A DNA stretch of 9,230 nucleotides from positions 1-9,230 of the forward strand of contig JAFYGD010000044.1 of the NCBI GenBank assembly GCA_017543415.1, written 5' to 3'. The stretch comes from Eubacterium sp. (GTDB taxonomy: Bacteria; Bacillota; Clostridia; Oscillospirales; Acutalibacteraceae). This document shows, piece after piece, positions 7,855-9,230 of the stretch. Position numbers and translations under genes: made by a program. The notes under the pieces were generated by a model. It worked only from the letters and a program-made list of their open reading frames with translations. It was not told the origin of the DNA and searched no databases. How positions within the stretch are numbered: the first letter of the stretch is position 1; the number at the start of each line of letters is the position of its first letter.

Positions 7855-8736
7855 TTATTTTACAACTAAAATAATCTGTTCATTTCCCTGTTCCATTATC
7901 AGTTCAACGTTCTCACTGTCTTTTGGAATTTTGAAATACTCAACTGCCTTGTTCATTCTTCCTGGTGCTATAGATTCTAACGAACTTACACTATCTTTCC
8001 TGTAATCAGACTGACATTTTTTATCATCAGAATAACATTCAATAGCAGAAGGATATAGTTTTTTGTTAGTAGTGTTTTTCAATTGAATCTCAACACGAAT
8101 CAAATTGTATTCACTATCGACGCTTTCAAAATTTGAGTCACATGAAATATACTTTATTTCCAAACCATCAAATGTTTTAGAGTCGCCAACATTTAGAGTA
8201 TAATCATTTTTCTGTTCTGTTTTGTTGTTTGATTTTGTTGTTTTTACATCTTTTGTTGTTTCTTCTTCCGAAGGAGCTTCTTTTAATTCAAGCTCTGTAT
8301 ATTTATCTTCCTTTTCCATATCCTTTTTAAGCACCTGCTTACCGTCGTAACGGATAAAGTATTTTCCCTTTGTATCAAATGAAAATACGGAATTGCCGTT
8401 TTCGTCCTTGCCTTTTTCGTGCTTAATTACGGCGTCAACCTCAACATAATAATCGTTTTCAATTTTAACGCCCGTGCCCGATACAACGAAGGAGCAATCC
8501 TTATAATCCTCTTTGGAAATTGAAAGCTCTTTTGCCGAGTAGGCTTTGATTAATCTTTCGGCGTCGCCCATCTTGATTTTTGCCGTATCCGTTGTAATTG
8601 TTGTTTCCAGCCAGGCATTTGAGGAAGCAACATTTCTCGGGTTATCGGAAGCATCTTCATTATTTTTGCCTGAACAGGCTGCAAATACCGCAGCAATTAA
8701 CAAAACAGATAAAATAATAACTGAAATTCTTTTCAT
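7855..8736 (-). CDS. Lipoprotein with DUF4352-like C-terminal domain
   Basis: Probable surface lipoprotein of 293 residues; function unknown. MKRISVIILSVLLIAAVFAA then C21 is a lipoprotein signal peptide with an FAAC lipobox (F at -3 is less usual than L). Residues about 40-132 form a domain I do not recognise. A charged Thr/Lys/Glu-rich linker (about 152-178) follows. Residues about 180-293 (NVGDSKTFDGLEIKY..., RVEIQLKNTTNKKLYP) resemble DUF4352, an immunoglobulin-like extracellular domain, with cysteines at 199, 234 and 241. The ATG has AGAGGTG (8741-8747) upstream and a perfect promoter at 8766-8794. First gene of a two-gene unit with the hydrolase. The 3' portion (7861-8340) is about 31% GC by hand count against about 43% for 8341-8700, suggesting the two parts have different histories. 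Confidence 0.85.
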   Translation of the reverse strand: MKRISVIILSVLLIAAVFAACSGKNNEDASDNPRNVASSNAWLETTITTDTAKIKMGDAERLIKAYSAKELSISKEDYKDCSFVVSGTGVKIENDYYVEVDAVIKHEKGKDENGNSVFSFDTKGKYFIRYDGKQVLKKDMEKEDKYTELELKEAPSEEETTKDVKTTKSNNKTEQKNDYTLNVGDSKTFDGLEIKYISCDSNFESVDSEYNLIRVEIQLKNTTNKKLYPSAIECYSDDKKCQSDYRKDSVSSLESIAPGRMNKAVEYFKIPKDSENVELIMEQGNEQIILVVK

Positions 8737-8765
8737 TTTGCACCTCTGAAAATAAAGATAAATTT

Positions 8766-8794
8766 ATTATAGATTAGTTAATTTATATTGTCAA
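8766..8794 (-). promoter_or_regulatory. Perfect consensus promoter of lipoprotein-hydrolase unit
   Basis: On the minus strand TTGACA (8789-8794), exactly 17 bp, then TATAAT (8766-8771): a twelve-of-twelve sigma-A match in a strongly AT-rich setting. The predicted start is near 8759, leaving a leader of about 23 nt with the AGAGGTG ribosome binding site. The -35 box lies 8 bp after the stop codon of the DUF523 remnant, and I see no terminator between them. Confidence 0.87.
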
Positions 8795-8802
8795 TTAACA
8801 AA

Positions 8803-9129
8803 TTATGAATACAGATTAATCAGCTTTTTGATATTGCTTTCGCCGAAAACGGCTATACCGCTAATATCAAGCAGCTCTGCGGTAAATCCGCTGCCCTTAC
8901 AGAGCTTACCCGTAAAGGTACCGTCATATATTTCACCGAAGCCGCAGGAGGGCGAGCGCTCCTTGAGCACCGCGGCAGGCGCGTTACATTCACGCGCAAT
9001 ATACAAAGTCTGCTCCGCGCCGTAGCGGAACTTTGATGTCAAGTCCTCCCCTGCTTTCGAGTACACCCTGCCGTTATTTATTTCACTCGGCAGGCGCGGA
9101 ACGGGAAGCCCCGCAAAGCATTCCGGGCA
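8803..9129 (-). pseudogene. DUF523 (TudS-like) gene lacking its N-terminal third
   Basis: Family-like sequence runs from CPECFAGLPVPRLPSEI (first Cys codon 9127-9129) through GRVYSKAGEDLTS and LKERSPSCGFGEIYDGTFTG to the TAA at 8803-8805. DUF523 proteins are about 140-150 residues and normally start with a motif like ACLLGxxCRYDG; some (TudS) are iron-sulfur 2-thiouracil desulfidases. From memory of that family, three conserved cysteines bind the cluster; the ones in CPE and SPSCG (codon 8944-8946) are here, the N-terminal one is absent. Upstream the frame reads V-T-G-G where V-I-P-V or similar is usual, then stops at TAA 9142-9144. No frame of 9139-9230 restores the missing part. A GTG at 9064-9066 could start an 87-residue product but lacks family support as a start. 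Either a true truncation or a contig-end artefact. Confidence 0.75.
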
Positions 9130-9137
9130 ACCCCCGG
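9123..9137. repeat. Short GC hairpin at the DUF523 breakpoint
   Basis: CCGGG (9123-9127), a 5-nt loop CAACC, and CCCGG (9133-9137) form a perfect small inverted repeat. It sits where DUF523 similarity ends. It may mark a recombination or insertion end, or be chance in GC-rich sequence. Confidence 0.35.
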
Positions 9138-9230
9138 TTACTTATTCCGCCTCTGTCTCACCTTGGAGAAAGGACGAACGGATCTTCTATGGTCCCAATA
9201 CCGCTCAGAATAGACAGCTGATCGGCATGC
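9130..9230. other. Unassigned window end, possible gene tail
   Basis: About 100 bp with no match to the DUF523 family in any frame. On the minus strand one frame is open from the right edge for 23 codons and reads HADQLSILSGIGTIEDPFVL, then SPR and a TGA at 9158-9160. This could be the C-terminus of a gene entering from the right, possibly a mobile element whose end lies near 9130, but I do not recognise it. A plus-strand open frame ending at 9221 runs antisense through DUF523 and is probably not a gene. Confidence 0.3.

Noticed and set aside
9033..9221. 62-codon plus-strand frame at the right edge
   Set aside because: It runs antisense through the recognisable DUF523 sequence and across the breakpoint, with no ribosome binding site I would trust.
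9225..9230. Cloning-site artefact suggested by GCATGC at the last bases
   Set aside because: A six-base restriction site at the edge can be chance, and no vector sequence is recognisable.

Overview
The window looks like chromosomal DNA from an anaerobic Gram-positive bacterium of the class Clostridia (Ruminococcaceae/Oscillospiraceae-like). The evidence is firmicute-type Upp, UvrA and UvrB sequences, strong AGGAGG-type ribosome binding sites, near-consensus sigma-A promoters with 17-bp spacers, short intergenic gaps and moderate GC with locally AT-rich promoters. The genus is an inference; no rRNA or tRNA is present to fix it. Most of the window is ordinary housekeeping and accessory chromosome. 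I found no CRISPR array, tRNA, rRNA, phage module or clear toxin-antitoxin pair.

Left block (1-5390, minus strand). A uvrB-uvrA operon encodes two of the three nucleotide excision repair proteins; uvrC is not in the window. It is read from a strong promoter at 5426-5454, and uvrB and uvrA touch at TAGTG. Downstream lies upp, uracil phosphoribosyltransferase, with its own promoter; its last quarter runs off the left edge. A 42-bp inverted repeat separates uvrA from upp.

Middle block (5500-6874, plus strand). This pair diverges from uvrB. The first gene is an RluA-family RNA pseudouridine synthase whose perfect consensus promoter places the predicted transcription start on the A of its ATG, so its mRNA is probably leaderless. 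The second gene overlaps it by 11 bp and encodes a small two-helix membrane protein of unknown function. A bidirectional terminator hairpin that includes the stop codon closes this unit against the convergent genes to its right.

Right block (6886-9230, minus strand). A perfect consensus promoter at 8766-8794 drives a lipoprotein with a DUF4352-like C-terminal half and a membrane-anchored alpha/beta hydrolase 12 nt behind it. The two products probably both sit on the outer face of the membrane. The lipoprotein gene is a compositional mosaic: by hand count its 3' half is about 31% GC and the preceding part about 43%. Upstream is a DUF523 (TudS-like) gene that has lost its N-terminal third at a sharp junction near 9123-9141. 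The final ~100 bp does not match that family in any frame, so it is either an insertion or rearrangement, or an assembly artefact at the contig edge.

I see no convincing undescribed multi-gene system. The points most worth a second look are the leaderless pseudouridine synthase transcript with back-to-back promoters, the mosaic lipoprotein and the broken DUF523 gene.
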